DNA of 64,000 nt, taken from the NCBI GenBank assembly GCA_964515055.1, contig CAZEUG010000007.1, positions 4,036-68,035 of the forward strand, read 5' to 3'. The translations under genes were made by a program, and so were the position numbers. The stretch's first letter is position 1; every line of letters begins with the position of its first letter. Positions 33,298 to 40,460 of the stretch are shown here, piece by piece. The notes beneath the pieces were generated by a model that made no database searches, was not told where the DNA came from, and saw only the letters and a program-made list of their open reading frames with translations. This DNA comes from QAMX01 sp964515055 (lineage in GTDB: Bacteria > Bacillota > Clostridia > Oscillospirales > QAMX01).

Positions 33298-34089
33298 TCA
33301 GACGTCTTCCGGATGCAAACCCTTCAGCCGCGCCTCTGTATACCGCATGGATACGATCATACTCCGGAGCATATCCTCCGTCACATCATATCCGTCACCG
33401 CTTCCCTTCTGTGCGCCACAGTCCACAAGCTGCTTCACTTCGGCTCGCAGTGGCTCCGGTATTTCATCCAGCGTCTGATAACGCACAGCCGGGCATCCGC
33501 AATCGGACAGGGCGAAATCCAGATCGACGGCAGTGCGAATGCCATCGATCATGCCGCGCTGCGAATATTGCCAGATATCAGCTGTACGCGATGGATACGA
33601 GATGCCCCATTCGGCCAACCAGAGGCGGCAATTTGGAGCGAATGCATCCCAATCGAGATACCGGCGCAGAAAATCAGGATTGCTATACACCATTGGTGTC
33701 TGTACGCCATCAGCAACTGTCGAACAGAATGCCTGCGTGAGTTCTGTGACCAATGCGCTTGTGACCCGGATTCCCTGCGCTTCAGCGTATTGCACCGAGC
33801 TTTCTTCAAAATCAAAGGCCAACGGGTACGCCAGCGGGCGGACGGACGAGGCTTCCAGAATGCGCTCAGCCTCGTCGCGTGCGTCGGATGCACTGGTCGC
33901 ATAAGAAAACCAGTAGAGGCCAATTTGTATGCCGTTGTCATAGGCCTGCCGAATGTGATCACGATACCACGCATCATACATTCGTCCCGCTCCAGCACGA
34001 ATCATCACGAATTGAATGCCTGTTGCGGCCACCTTTGTCCAGTCAATTTCACCCTGAACGGCGGCCACGTTGATTCCCGGAATCCACAT
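33298..34089 (-). CDS. Glycoside hydrolase family 25 protein with substituted catalytic Asp
   Basis: 263 residues. Residues 1-195 follow the GH25 lysozyme fold: GINVAAVQGEIDWTKVAATGIQFVMIRAG, IGLYWFSYATSASDARDEAERIL, YPLAFDFEESS with the catalytic-type Glu, and RLWLAEWG...IWQYSQRGMIDGI. The first acidic residue of the family (G-I-D-V) is Asn-7 here (codon AAC). The C-terminal 65 residues (RYQTLDEIPEPLRAEVKQLVDCGAQKGSGDGYDVTEDMLR) resemble the repeat attached to clostridial phage endolysins. There is no signal peptide, as in phage lysins, but no phage genes are nearby. RBS AGGGGAG. Confidence 0.85.
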   Translation of the reverse strand: MWIPGINVAAVQGEIDWTKVAATGIQFVMIRAGAGRMYDAWYRDHIRQAYDNGIQIGLYWFSYATSASDARDEAERILEASSVRPLAYPLAFDFEESSVQYAEAQGIRVTSALVTELTQAFCSTVADGVQTPMVYSNPDFLRRYLDWDAFAPNCRLWLAEWGISYPSRTADIWQYSQRGMIDGIRTAVDLDFALSDCGCPAVRYQTLDEIPEPLRAEVKQLVDCGAQKGSGDGYDVTEDMLRSMIVSMRYTEARLKGLHPEDV

Positions 34090-34173
34090 GAAACCACTCC
34101 CCTTTCCCTTTTCTTATCCTATGCTTCAAACGGAAAGGGTTGAATGCAGAAAGCCTTCTGCAGAGGCTAAAAA

Positions 34174-34207
34174 ATCAGGCTTGGCAGTCGAAACTGTCAA
34201 GCCTGAT
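34174..34207 (-). terminator. Terminator of the rhamnose operon
   Basis: A 15-base stem with one G-U pair (ATCAGGCTTGRCAGT) and a tetraloop; on the minus strand it is followed by TTTTTTAG, two bases after the stop at 34209. Confidence 0.9.
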
Positions 34208-34208
34208 T

Positions 34209-34733
34209 TCATCGGTAAATGCTTTTGATTTCCGTTTTCTCCTGATCTGTGACCAGGCGGACAATGTCATGGCAGAACAAATCGTACCGTTTGCAAAAAT
34301 AGAAGCAGTTCAGGACGGAAAAAACAGCGGCAATTGGCGTCAAAACTGCCATCAATTGCAAGAATGAATGCGGTATGGAACAACGCAGAATGGTTGATAC
34401 GAACCAGATCAGAGGATATTGAAGTGTTTGCAGCGCCAGGTGAATCATAGTGACGGCGAACGCAGCGCGATTCAGCATGGGAAGCAGAGCCGCGTTGACA
34501 ACAGTTGAGACAATTAAAAGAACAGCAAAAATTGCAAATACGCTTTCAAATGTCACGGGTTCACCAGCCAACGGTGCAAATACAGCCTGCCATGTGTTCG
34601 GATCCGTCAGCTGATTCAGCATGATCGCCAGATAGACAATGAAAAAGCCGATCAGATAAGCGAACTGATAAATCCGCAACCAGATGGAGCTCAGGCGATA
34701 AACATTCAGTTTTTCCAGATTATTCGAATTCAT
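34209..34733 (-). CDS. Unrecognised four-TM membrane protein in the rhamnose operon
   Basis: 174 residues with four hydrophobic helices (about 21-39, 66-88, 91-116, 125-150), short cytoplasmic tails and no motif I recognise. Cysteines cluster near the end of helix 4 (CFYFCKRYDLFC). It starts 43 bases after the ASRT-like gene with AGGTGG upstream and precedes the operon terminator, so it is co-transcribed with rhaBA. It is too small for a standard sugar carrier. A partner of the ASRT-like protein or a modulator of transport are possibilities only. Confidence 0.75.
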   Translation of the reverse strand: MNSNNLEKLNVYRLSSIWLRIYQFAYLIGFFIVYLAIMLNQLTDPNTWQAVFAPLAGEPVTFESVFAIFAVLLIVSTVVNAALLPMLNRAAFAVTMIHLALQTLQYPLIWFVSTILRCSIPHSFLQLMAVLTPIAAVFSVLNCFYFCKRYDLFCHDIVRLVTDQEKTEIKSIYR

Positions 34734-34775
34734 GATCGACCACCTGTGTTTTTTTGCAGTGCTTTCTCAAAACAA

Positions 34776-35144
34776 TTATTCGACAGGATATGCAATGGTT
34801 GTCATCAGGCCGAGTTCCGGCTGAGAAGTCATCAGTCGGCTGTACTGAACAACGACAGGAACATTGCTTTCCACCAGAATTGCATAAGGAACATCCTGCG
34901 GAACGGTTGCGCCCGATGCTGTTTTCAGCTGATCCATACGGATATGATGCGTATGTCTGGCGGCGCAGGAGGCGCAGAATCCGTCCATTGCGTCACGGTC
35001 TTCAAAGAAAAGCGTCATATGGATTTCCGCGTCCTGATCGGAGGTGTTCAGCACGCAGACCGATTCATGACTGACGAAATATCCGTTGGAATGAGAATCC
35101 CAGTAACCGTCACCGATTAACCATGTTGTTTTGCCGTATGTCAT
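34776..35144 (-). CDS. Sensory rhodopsin transducer (ASRT) family protein
   Basis: About 122 residues matching the small beta-rich ASRT family: GKTTWLIGDGYWDSHSNGYFVSHESVCVLNTSDQDAEIHMTLFFEDRD, RHTHHIRMDQL, and PYAILVESNVPVVVQYSRLMTSQPELGLMTTIAYP. The founding member transmits signals from Anabaena sensory rhodopsin, but most relatives occur in non-phototrophs near sugar genes and have been proposed to bind small molecules. Being inside an operon with rhamnose isomerase and kinase, it probably binds a sugar or acts in its regulation (inference). The start at 35144 has AAGAAGG nine bases upstream; an alternative ATG at 35174 overlaps the rhaA TGA. Confidence 0.85.
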   Translation of the reverse strand: MTYGKTTWLIGDGYWDSHSNGYFVSHESVCVLNTSDQDAEIHMTLFFEDRDAMDGFCASCAARHTHHIRMDQLKTASGATVPQDVPYAILVESNVPVVVQYSRLMTSQPELGLMTTIAYPVE

Positions 35145-35173
35145 GTCAAAAAAACCTTCTTTCTGCAAATTCA

Positions 35174-36424
35174 TCAGTTACGCTTCGACGTAACTTCTGC
35201 TTCATAACGTTTTGTTTCATCCAGCCATGCGCGACCGACGGATTTGCCGGTCTTTTCACACAGGTAATCCCAGACAATTCCCCACGGCAGGCTCTTCAGT
35301 TCTTCAGTTAGCGCCAGAACCGAGGTATGGTCTTCGTGCTGCTCTGCGGTTTTCAGCAACTGCACCGGTTCCAGGTAAGCGCGCAGAAGCGCTTTGCGTG
35401 CGTTTCTGGCACCGATTGTCCAGGCTGCAATTCGATTGATGGAGGCATCAAAATAATCCAGCCCGATATGGACACGGTTTTCAATGCCGTTGCGGACAAT
35501 TTCGTGCATGATGGCCATCAGTTCATCGTCCATGATGACGACATGGTCACTGTCCCAGCGAACCGGACGCGAGACGTGCAGCATCAGTTCGGGCAGGAAG
35601 AGCAGCATTGCAGAAATCTTGTTGGAAACCAGCTCGGTGGGATGGAAATGGCCGGTATCGAGTGTTGCCATCATTTGGCGGGTTGCGCAGTATCCGGTAT
35701 AAAATTCGTGGCTGCCGACGACGTAGCTTTCACTGCCGATGCCAAACAGTTTGCTTTCCAGCGTATCACGGTTCCATTCCGGATTGATTTCGAGCGAGAA
35801 GATATCATCAAGCGATTCCATCAAACGTTGTCTGGGCGCTACACAATCGACAGGAACTTCCTTGCAGCCGTCGTGAATCCACAAATTTGTGATGCAGGTC
35901 TTTCCGGTCTGCTTGCCAAAGGCTTCGCCGATGCGGCGGCATTGCTTGGCGTGCTGCACCCAGAATGCGCGGATGGACGGATCAGCGCTGGACAGCGAGA
36001 AGTTGCCGGAAAGCGGATGCGAAAAGAACGTCTCGTTGAAGTCCAGACCGATCTTCTGTGCATTCGCCCAATCGATCCAACGGGTAAAATGCTCGGGGCC
36101 GATCTGGTCACGCGGAACGGCGCAATCTGTATCCAGATAGGTTGCGTGAAGCGATACTTTGGTTTCGCCAGGCATGAAGGACAGAACCTTTTCGATATCC
36201 TGACGCAGCTCCTGAGCAGTTCTGGCCTTTCCGGGATAGTTGCCGGTGGCCTGAATGCCGCCGGTCAAAGCACCGGTTGGATTTTCAAAGCCCGAGACAT
36301 CGTCTCCCTGCCAGCAGTGGAGCGAAATGGGGATCGAAAGCGCCTTTTCGATGGCAGCATCCGTATCGACACCGTATGCTGCATATTGTTCCTTTGCAAG
36401 GGAATAGGATTGCATAAGATCCAT
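35174..36424 (-). CDS. rhaA: L-rhamnose isomerase
   Basis: Converts L-rhamnose to L-rhamnulose. 416 residues, full length for RhaA. Signatures: SLHCWQGDDVSGFE at the N-terminus, GLDFNETFFSHP, NLWIHDGCKEVPVD, YVVGSHEFYTGYC, LDTGHFHPTELVSNKISAML, and HVSRPVRWDSDHVVIMDDEL with the metal-binding acidic and histidine residues. RBS GGAGG eight bases before the ATG. It is preceded closely by rhaB (20 bases) and followed by the ASRT-like gene. Confidence 0.96.
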   Translation of the reverse strand: MDLMQSYSLAKEQYAAYGVDTDAAIEKALSIPISLHCWQGDDVSGFENPTGALTGGIQATGNYPGKARTAQELRQDIEKVLSFMPGETKVSLHATYLDTDCAVPRDQIGPEHFTRWIDWANAQKIGLDFNETFFSHPLSGNFSLSSADPSIRAFWVQHAKQCRRIGEAFGKQTGKTCITNLWIHDGCKEVPVDCVAPRQRLMESLDDIFSLEINPEWNRDTLESKLFGIGSESYVVGSHEFYTGYCATRQMMATLDTGHFHPTELVSNKISAMLLFLPELMLHVSRPVRWDSDHVVIMDDELMAIMHEIVRNGIENRVHIGLDYFDASINRIAAWTIGARNARKALLRAYLEPVQLLKTAEQHEDHTSVLALTEELKSLPWGIVWDYLCEKTGKSVGRAWLDETKRYEAEVTSKRN

Positions 36425-36443
36425 GAGTAGAACCTCCAGTCAA

Positions 36444-37916
36444 TTATTGAATATAGTTGAGGAAACGTGCATAGGCATCGTCCCATTCAGAGCGATTTGA
36501 AACCGTGTAGTCCTGAATGTCGAAGGAATCGGCGACGAGAGAACGAGCCTGCCAGACATCGGATACTTCACCGGTTGCGATGAGCTGTGCGCAGATATTG
36601 CCGATGGCTGTGGCCTCGACCGGCCCTGCCATGACGCGACGACCGGTAGCGCGGGCGGTATAATCCATCAGCAAACGGTCTTTACAGCCGCCGCCGACAA
36701 TCCGGATGACCGGAAGTGAATAGCCCAGCATGGATTCGAGCTGCTCAACGGCATAACGATACTTCATGGCCAGACTTTCCAAAATACAGCGGAAGATTTC
36801 ACCGCGGGTTTCCGGTACAGTTTGTCCGGTTGCACGGCAGAACGATTGAATTTTTTCGATCATATGTCCTTTTTCAAAGAAGCAGTCGTTGTCGGGATCA
36901 ATAAAACGGACAAGACTCGGCGCTGCGGCAATTTCAGCATCCAGCTCGGCGTATGGAATGGCGCCGTGCATCTTTTCCAATTCGCGCTTGACTTCCTGAT
37001 AAATCCAGAGCCCCATGATGTTTTTCAGAAAACGAATGGTGCCGCCGAAGCCGCCCTCGTTTGTATATTCAATCGCATAGGCTGAATCATCCGTTCTGGG
37101 TGCATCCAGTTCAACGCCGAGCAGGCTCCACGTTCCGCAGGAAATGTAGGCGCAGCGTTCATTCTTCTCCATCGGAATGGCGAGAACGGCACTGCCGGTA
37201 TCATGGCCGCAAACGGAAGCGACCGGAACCTTCATGCCGGTTTCGCTTTGGATGGCATCGGTGGTGGTTCCAAGCATCTGTCCGGGGCGGATGACCGGAA
37301 GGAAAATATCGGTTGGCAGGTTCAAACGGTGCAGCAGCTCGATATCCCATGTCTGCGTCCGAACATCCAACAGCTGTGTCGTGGAGGCCATGGAATATTC
37401 GGCAGATTTGACGCCTGTCAGCATGAAGTTCAACAGATCGGGCATCAGGAGCAGACTCTTTGCGGAATGCAGCAGTTCGGGATACCGATGCTGAATGGCG
37501 TACAGCTGGAAGATGGTGTTGAATTTCATAAACTGAATGCCGGTTCTTTCGTACAATTCCCTCTTGGGAATCACAGAGTAAACGGCCTCCATGGCACCGT
37601 CTGTCAAGCTGTCACGGTAATAGAACGGGTTGCCAAGCGGCTTGTCATAGGCATCGAGCAATGCAAAATCGACGCCCCAGGTATCGACGCCCATCGAGGC
37701 AATCTCAGTGATTCCATCACGGCGCAGCTGAATCAGGCCGTTTTTCATTTCAGAAAAAAGGCGCAGAAGATCCCAATAATAGTGGCCGAAAGCGAGAACC
37801 GGTTCATTGACAAAACGGTGAATTTCGCGGATGGAGAGCTTTTGCCCATTGAAATCAGCGAGGATACCACGACCGCTGGAGGCCCCGAAGTCAAAAGTCA
37901 GGAAATGTTGATTCAT
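36444..37916 (-). CDS. rhaB: Rhamnulokinase
   Basis: ATP-dependent kinase of the FGGY family that makes L-rhamnulose 1-phosphate. 490 residues. The N-terminal ATP-binding/sugar domain begins LTFDFGASSGRGILADF, the RhaB form of the FGGY start. MGVDTWGVDFALLD, NPFYYRD, VASVCGHDTGSAVLAIP and YISCGTWSLLGVELD follow, and the C-terminal PVIRIVGGGCKDRLLMDYTARATGRRVMAGPVEATAIGN is the ATP-binding segment. AAAGGCGG lies about 13 bases before the ATG. Second gene of the operon. Confidence 0.96.
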   Translation of the reverse strand: MNQHFLTFDFGASSGRGILADFNGQKLSIREIHRFVNEPVLAFGHYYWDLLRLFSEMKNGLIQLRRDGITEIASMGVDTWGVDFALLDAYDKPLGNPFYYRDSLTDGAMEAVYSVIPKRELYERTGIQFMKFNTIFQLYAIQHRYPELLHSAKSLLLMPDLLNFMLTGVKSAEYSMASTTQLLDVRTQTWDIELLHRLNLPTDIFLPVIRPGQMLGTTTDAIQSETGMKVPVASVCGHDTGSAVLAIPMEKNERCAYISCGTWSLLGVELDAPRTDDSAYAIEYTNEGGFGGTIRFLKNIMGLWIYQEVKRELEKMHGAIPYAELDAEIAAAPSLVRFIDPDNDCFFEKGHMIEKIQSFCRATGQTVPETRGEIFRCILESLAMKYRYAVEQLESMLGYSLPVIRIVGGGCKDRLLMDYTARATGRRVMAGPVEATAIGNICAQLIATGEVSDVWQARSLVADSFDIQDYTVSNRSEWDDAYARFLNYIQ

Positions 37917-37958
37917 ATTGTTTTTGATTGCCGCCTTTCATAAAATCATTGGAGCCGA

Positions 37959-39104
37959 TCAAACGGCTGTATTTCCGGAAGAAAACACCTGCTGACGGTA
38001 ACGCTCGACTTCCCAATTGCGAATAAATTCGGTGAGGTCGTTCGACATCATCTGGACACCGCCGAAATTGCGGGCATAAACGTTGATTTTCAGGGCATCC
38101 AGGAAAAGCGCCCGATAGGTTTCTGCATCGCGCTGCGTGTCAGCGCAGGCGAAAGCGCCAACCCCGCGAATGATGATGATTTTTGGCAGATATCCGGCAT
38201 TGTCGTGGAACGCGCAGATGGCATCTTCAAGCAGCTGTTGCTGTTCAGAATGATCGGAAGAATGATTCACACAGCAGAATGCGTGACCGAGATAGACGAT
38301 GTGATCTGGCGTGAGCGAACAGGATTCGACGGTTTGCCAGGCTTCCGATTGGCTCCGCAATGTAACGTTGGTAAAGAAACAGGTCGAACGATCAGCCCCG
38401 ACAACGGCTCGAACCATGGATTCCAGCTCCGAAACCTGTTCGGAGGCGTCGGAATCCTCCGCGAGCTGAGGCATTTGCGTGACACCATAACGGATTTGTT
38501 CACAGGTGTGCTCAATGAGAGCAATCATGTCGGCCTTTGTTTCGGCAGCAAAGAAGACGCCGTGATTCTGCAGGAGCAGCACAGATGGGAAAGTGCCGCG
38601 GCGCTGATCAACATGATTCAGCTTTTTCCTGGCAGCAATGGCCAGCGTATAGCCGGGCTTGGTTGCGTCCAGCCAGACACCTTCCTCCCCCAAATAACAG
38701 AAAGCAGCACCCTCACCATCGCGGGCACAGGTGAGCCCGTTCAGCATGGACGGATGCAAATGGACAACGAACTTTTGCGGAAAGAGCGCGTGCAGCAAAG
38801 CTTCCACGCTGGGACGGCCGTTTTCTCCCGGCATTCGTGCCGCCAGCATATCGGCAAGAACCTCTGCCTCGGCGGTCTGCTCGTCTGAGGGATACTCTTT
38901 CTCCATAATAGCGAAAAGTCTGGAAAGGTTCAGCGCGACAAATCCATCCGACTGGATATCAGCCAGCCGCTGTCCGCTGGCCTTCACATACATGGTGTCG
39001 TGATCTTTGACGGACGTGTTTCCGCCGCCGGCGAGGACAAAGTCCGGATTTTGTCCATATTGATGCGAGAGCTCAATGATCTCTGCCAAATCAGTGCGAT
39101 TCAT
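37959..39104 (-). CDS. Class II aldolase, probable rhamnulose-1-phosphate aldolase
   Basis: 381 residues of the class II aldolase/adducin family. The zinc site is complete: VVHLHPSMLNGL (His-X-His), LLLQNHGVFFAA (third His), and SVEALLHALFP with the catalytic-type Glu. The N-terminus FVLAGGGNTSVKDHDTMYVKASGQRL matches the aldolase half of the bifunctional RhaD/YuxG-type aldolase-dehydrogenases, but the short-chain dehydrogenase half is absent. Given rhaB and rhaA downstream it should cleave rhamnulose 1-phosphate to dihydroxyacetone phosphate and lactaldehyde. First gene of the operon; AAAGGTGG upstream. Confidence 0.85.
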   Translation of the reverse strand: MNRTDLAEIIELSHQYGQNPDFVLAGGGNTSVKDHDTMYVKASGQRLADIQSDGFVALNLSRLFAIMEKEYPSDEQTAEAEVLADMLAARMPGENGRPSVEALLHALFPQKFVVHLHPSMLNGLTCARDGEGAAFCYLGEEGVWLDATKPGYTLAIAARKKLNHVDQRRGTFPSVLLLQNHGVFFAAETKADMIALIEHTCEQIRYGVTQMPQLAEDSDASEQVSELESMVRAVVGADRSTCFFTNVTLRSQSEAWQTVESCSLTPDHIVYLGHAFCCVNHSSDHSEQQQLLEDAICAFHDNAGYLPKIIIIRGVGAFACADTQRDAETYRALFLDALKINVYARNFGGVQMMSNDLTEFIRNWEVERYRQQVFSSGNTAV

Positions 39105-39134
39105 TTTTGCACCACCTTTTGAAGGATAAAGTCA

Positions 39135-39146
39135 GCTGAATTCAGC
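39135..39146. promoter_or_regulatory. Palindrome in the rhamnose operon leader
   Basis: GCTGAATTCAGC, a perfect 12-base palindrome about 30 bases upstream of the aldolase start codon. It may be an operator or chance. Confidence 0.3.
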
Positions 39147-39173
39147 CAACAATCTGCAAAGGAAAAGAGGAAT

Positions 39174-39192
39174 GGAAACAGGAATTGTTTCC
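39174..39192. promoter_or_regulatory. Candidate operator of the rhamnose operon
   Basis: GGAAACA-GGAAT-TGTTTCC, a 7-base inverted repeat with a 5-base spacer. It covers the expected transcription start of the leftward promoter, a typical position for a repressor operator. Confidence 0.45.
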
Positions 39193-39200
39193 CTCATACA

Positions 39201-39229
39201 ATTATAGCGAATTTGCCCCTTTTTGGCAA
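39201..39229 (-). promoter_or_regulatory. Promoter of the rhamnose operon
   Basis: On the minus strand TTGCCA (plus 39224-39229), 17-base spacer, TATAAT (plus 39201-39206). Confidence 0.78.
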
Positions 39230-39274
39230 GCACTTTTTTATCCTTTTCCGTACTATTTTTTTCAGTGAAGGTAC

Positions 39275-39303
39275 TTGCGTCCGGGAATGGAACATGGTAT
39301 AAT
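39275..39303 (+). promoter_or_regulatory. Promoter of the ROK kinase/alpha-mannosidase operon
   Basis: TTGCGT at 39275-39280, 17-base spacer, TATAAT at 39298-39303 preceded by TGG (extended -10). Confidence 0.7.
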
Positions 39304-39424
39304 TGCAGGAGATTCCTGCTGCGGACTTCTGTTTCGGCGAACCTGCGCATTCGGGAGGAACGCAGCTCAATCATCAGTCGAAACAAACAGGCAGTTTCAC
39401 ATAAAAAGAGAGGATGATTTCTCT

Positions 39425-40399
39425 ATGGGCGATCAAGCGTATACATATTATGCCGGTCTGGACATCGGCGGGACAAAGTGTGCGGTATTGCTCGGCAGAG
39501 TTTGCCAGTCTGACGGAACGATCGAGGTCGTGGCTCGTCACGCGATACCGACCAATACGCAAAATGGGCCTTATGCGGCTTTGGAGAGCTTTGATCCATA
39601 TCTGTCCCCCATGTTCGCGGAGCATGAAATTGCATCCATCGGTATCAGCTGCGGCGGTCCGCTGAGCTCGGCACAGGGTTTGATTCTTTCGCCGCCCAAT
39701 TTGCCGGGGTGGGATCGCGTGCCCATCGTTTCCTATCTGCAGGACAAATACGGTGTCCCTGCGAAGCTGCAGAATGATGCCAACGCATGTGCGGTTGCAG
39801 AATGGAAATTTGGTGCAGGGCGCGGCACACAAAGCATGATTTTCTGCACCATGGGAACCGGCTTTGGTGCAGGTCTGATTCTGGACGGCAAGCTGTATGC
39901 CGGTATTGATGATCTGGCCGGTGAGGTTGGACATATCCGTTTATCGGATCAGGGGCCGGTTGGATTTACCAAACGCGGTTCCGTCGAAGGGTTCTGCAGC
40001 GGCGGTGGCATTGCACAATTGGGTCGCACGGCTGCGCTGGAAGCGCTGCAGGGCGGAAAAACGGTCGGTTTCTGCTCGTCCTATCAGGAGCTGGATTCCA
40101 TAACGGCCAAATCAATCGCTGTGGCTGCCGAAGCCGGAGATGCCTGTGCGATTGCTGTTTATCGGGAATGTGGCCACTATCTCGGCAGAATTGCATCCAT
40201 CCTGATTGACCTGCTGAACCCGGAGAAGATTGTCATCGGTTCGATTTTCGCCCGGAGTGAGCATTTGATTCGCGAATCCATGCAGCAGGTCATTGACCGG
40301 GAGTGTCTGTCTGCGGCGGCTGCCACCTGTTCCGTTGTACCGGCAGCGCTCGGCGAAGCCATCGGCGATATCGCGGCACTGTCTGTTGCATCTCTGTAA
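39425..40399 (+). CDS. ROK-family sugar kinase
   Basis: 324 residues. The ATP phosphate-binding loop is GLDIGGTKCAVLLG; LQNDANACAVAEWKFGAGRG carries the catalytic Asp, and FCTMGTGFGAGLILDGKLYAG the second phosphate loop. The canonical ROK zinc motif (CXCGXXGCXE) is replaced by GSVEGFCSGGGIAQLG, as in some glucokinase-like members. The substrate is probably a hexose; co-transcription with a GH38 alpha-mannosidase makes mannose (or mannosamine) a candidate, by inference. The ATG at 39425 follows GAGAGGATG; an upstream frame crosses the promoter and was rejected. Confidence 0.87.
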   Translation: MGDQAYTYYAGLDIGGTKCAVLLGRVCQSDGTIEVVARHAIPTNTQNGPYAALESFDPYLSPMFAEHEIASIGISCGGPLSSAQGLILSPPNLPGWDRVPIVSYLQDKYGVPAKLQNDANACAVAEWKFGAGRGTQSMIFCTMGTGFGAGLILDGKLYAGIDDLAGEVGHIRLSDQGPVGFTKRGSVEGFCSGGGIAQLGRTAALEALQGGKTVGFCSSYQELDSITAKSIAVAAEAGDACAIAVYRECGHYLGRIASILIDLLNPEKIVIGSIFARSEHLIRESMQQVIDRECLSAAAATCSVVPAALGEAIGDIAALSVASL

Positions 40400-40460
40400 T
40401 CAGCGAGATCACGTCTCTCTGAAAAAATAGGAATGATACCATACCAAGGAGGAAATGACC

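Larger units (their letters stand above)
39105..39424. other. Divergent regulatory region between the rhamnose and ROK/GH38 operons
   Basis: 320 bases with one promoter each way (39201-39229 leftward, 39275-39303 rightward), a 7+7 base inverted repeat just downstream of the leftward -10, and a 12-base palindrome in the rhamnose leader. No regulator gene lies in the window. The rightward leader (about 39310-39424) has no further element that I recognise. Confidence 0.65.

Noticed and set aside
33298..34089. Prophage remnant around the GH25 gene
   Set aside because: The tail resembles phage endolysins, but no holin, structural, integrase or attachment-site sequence lies nearby and the flanks are metabolic operons.
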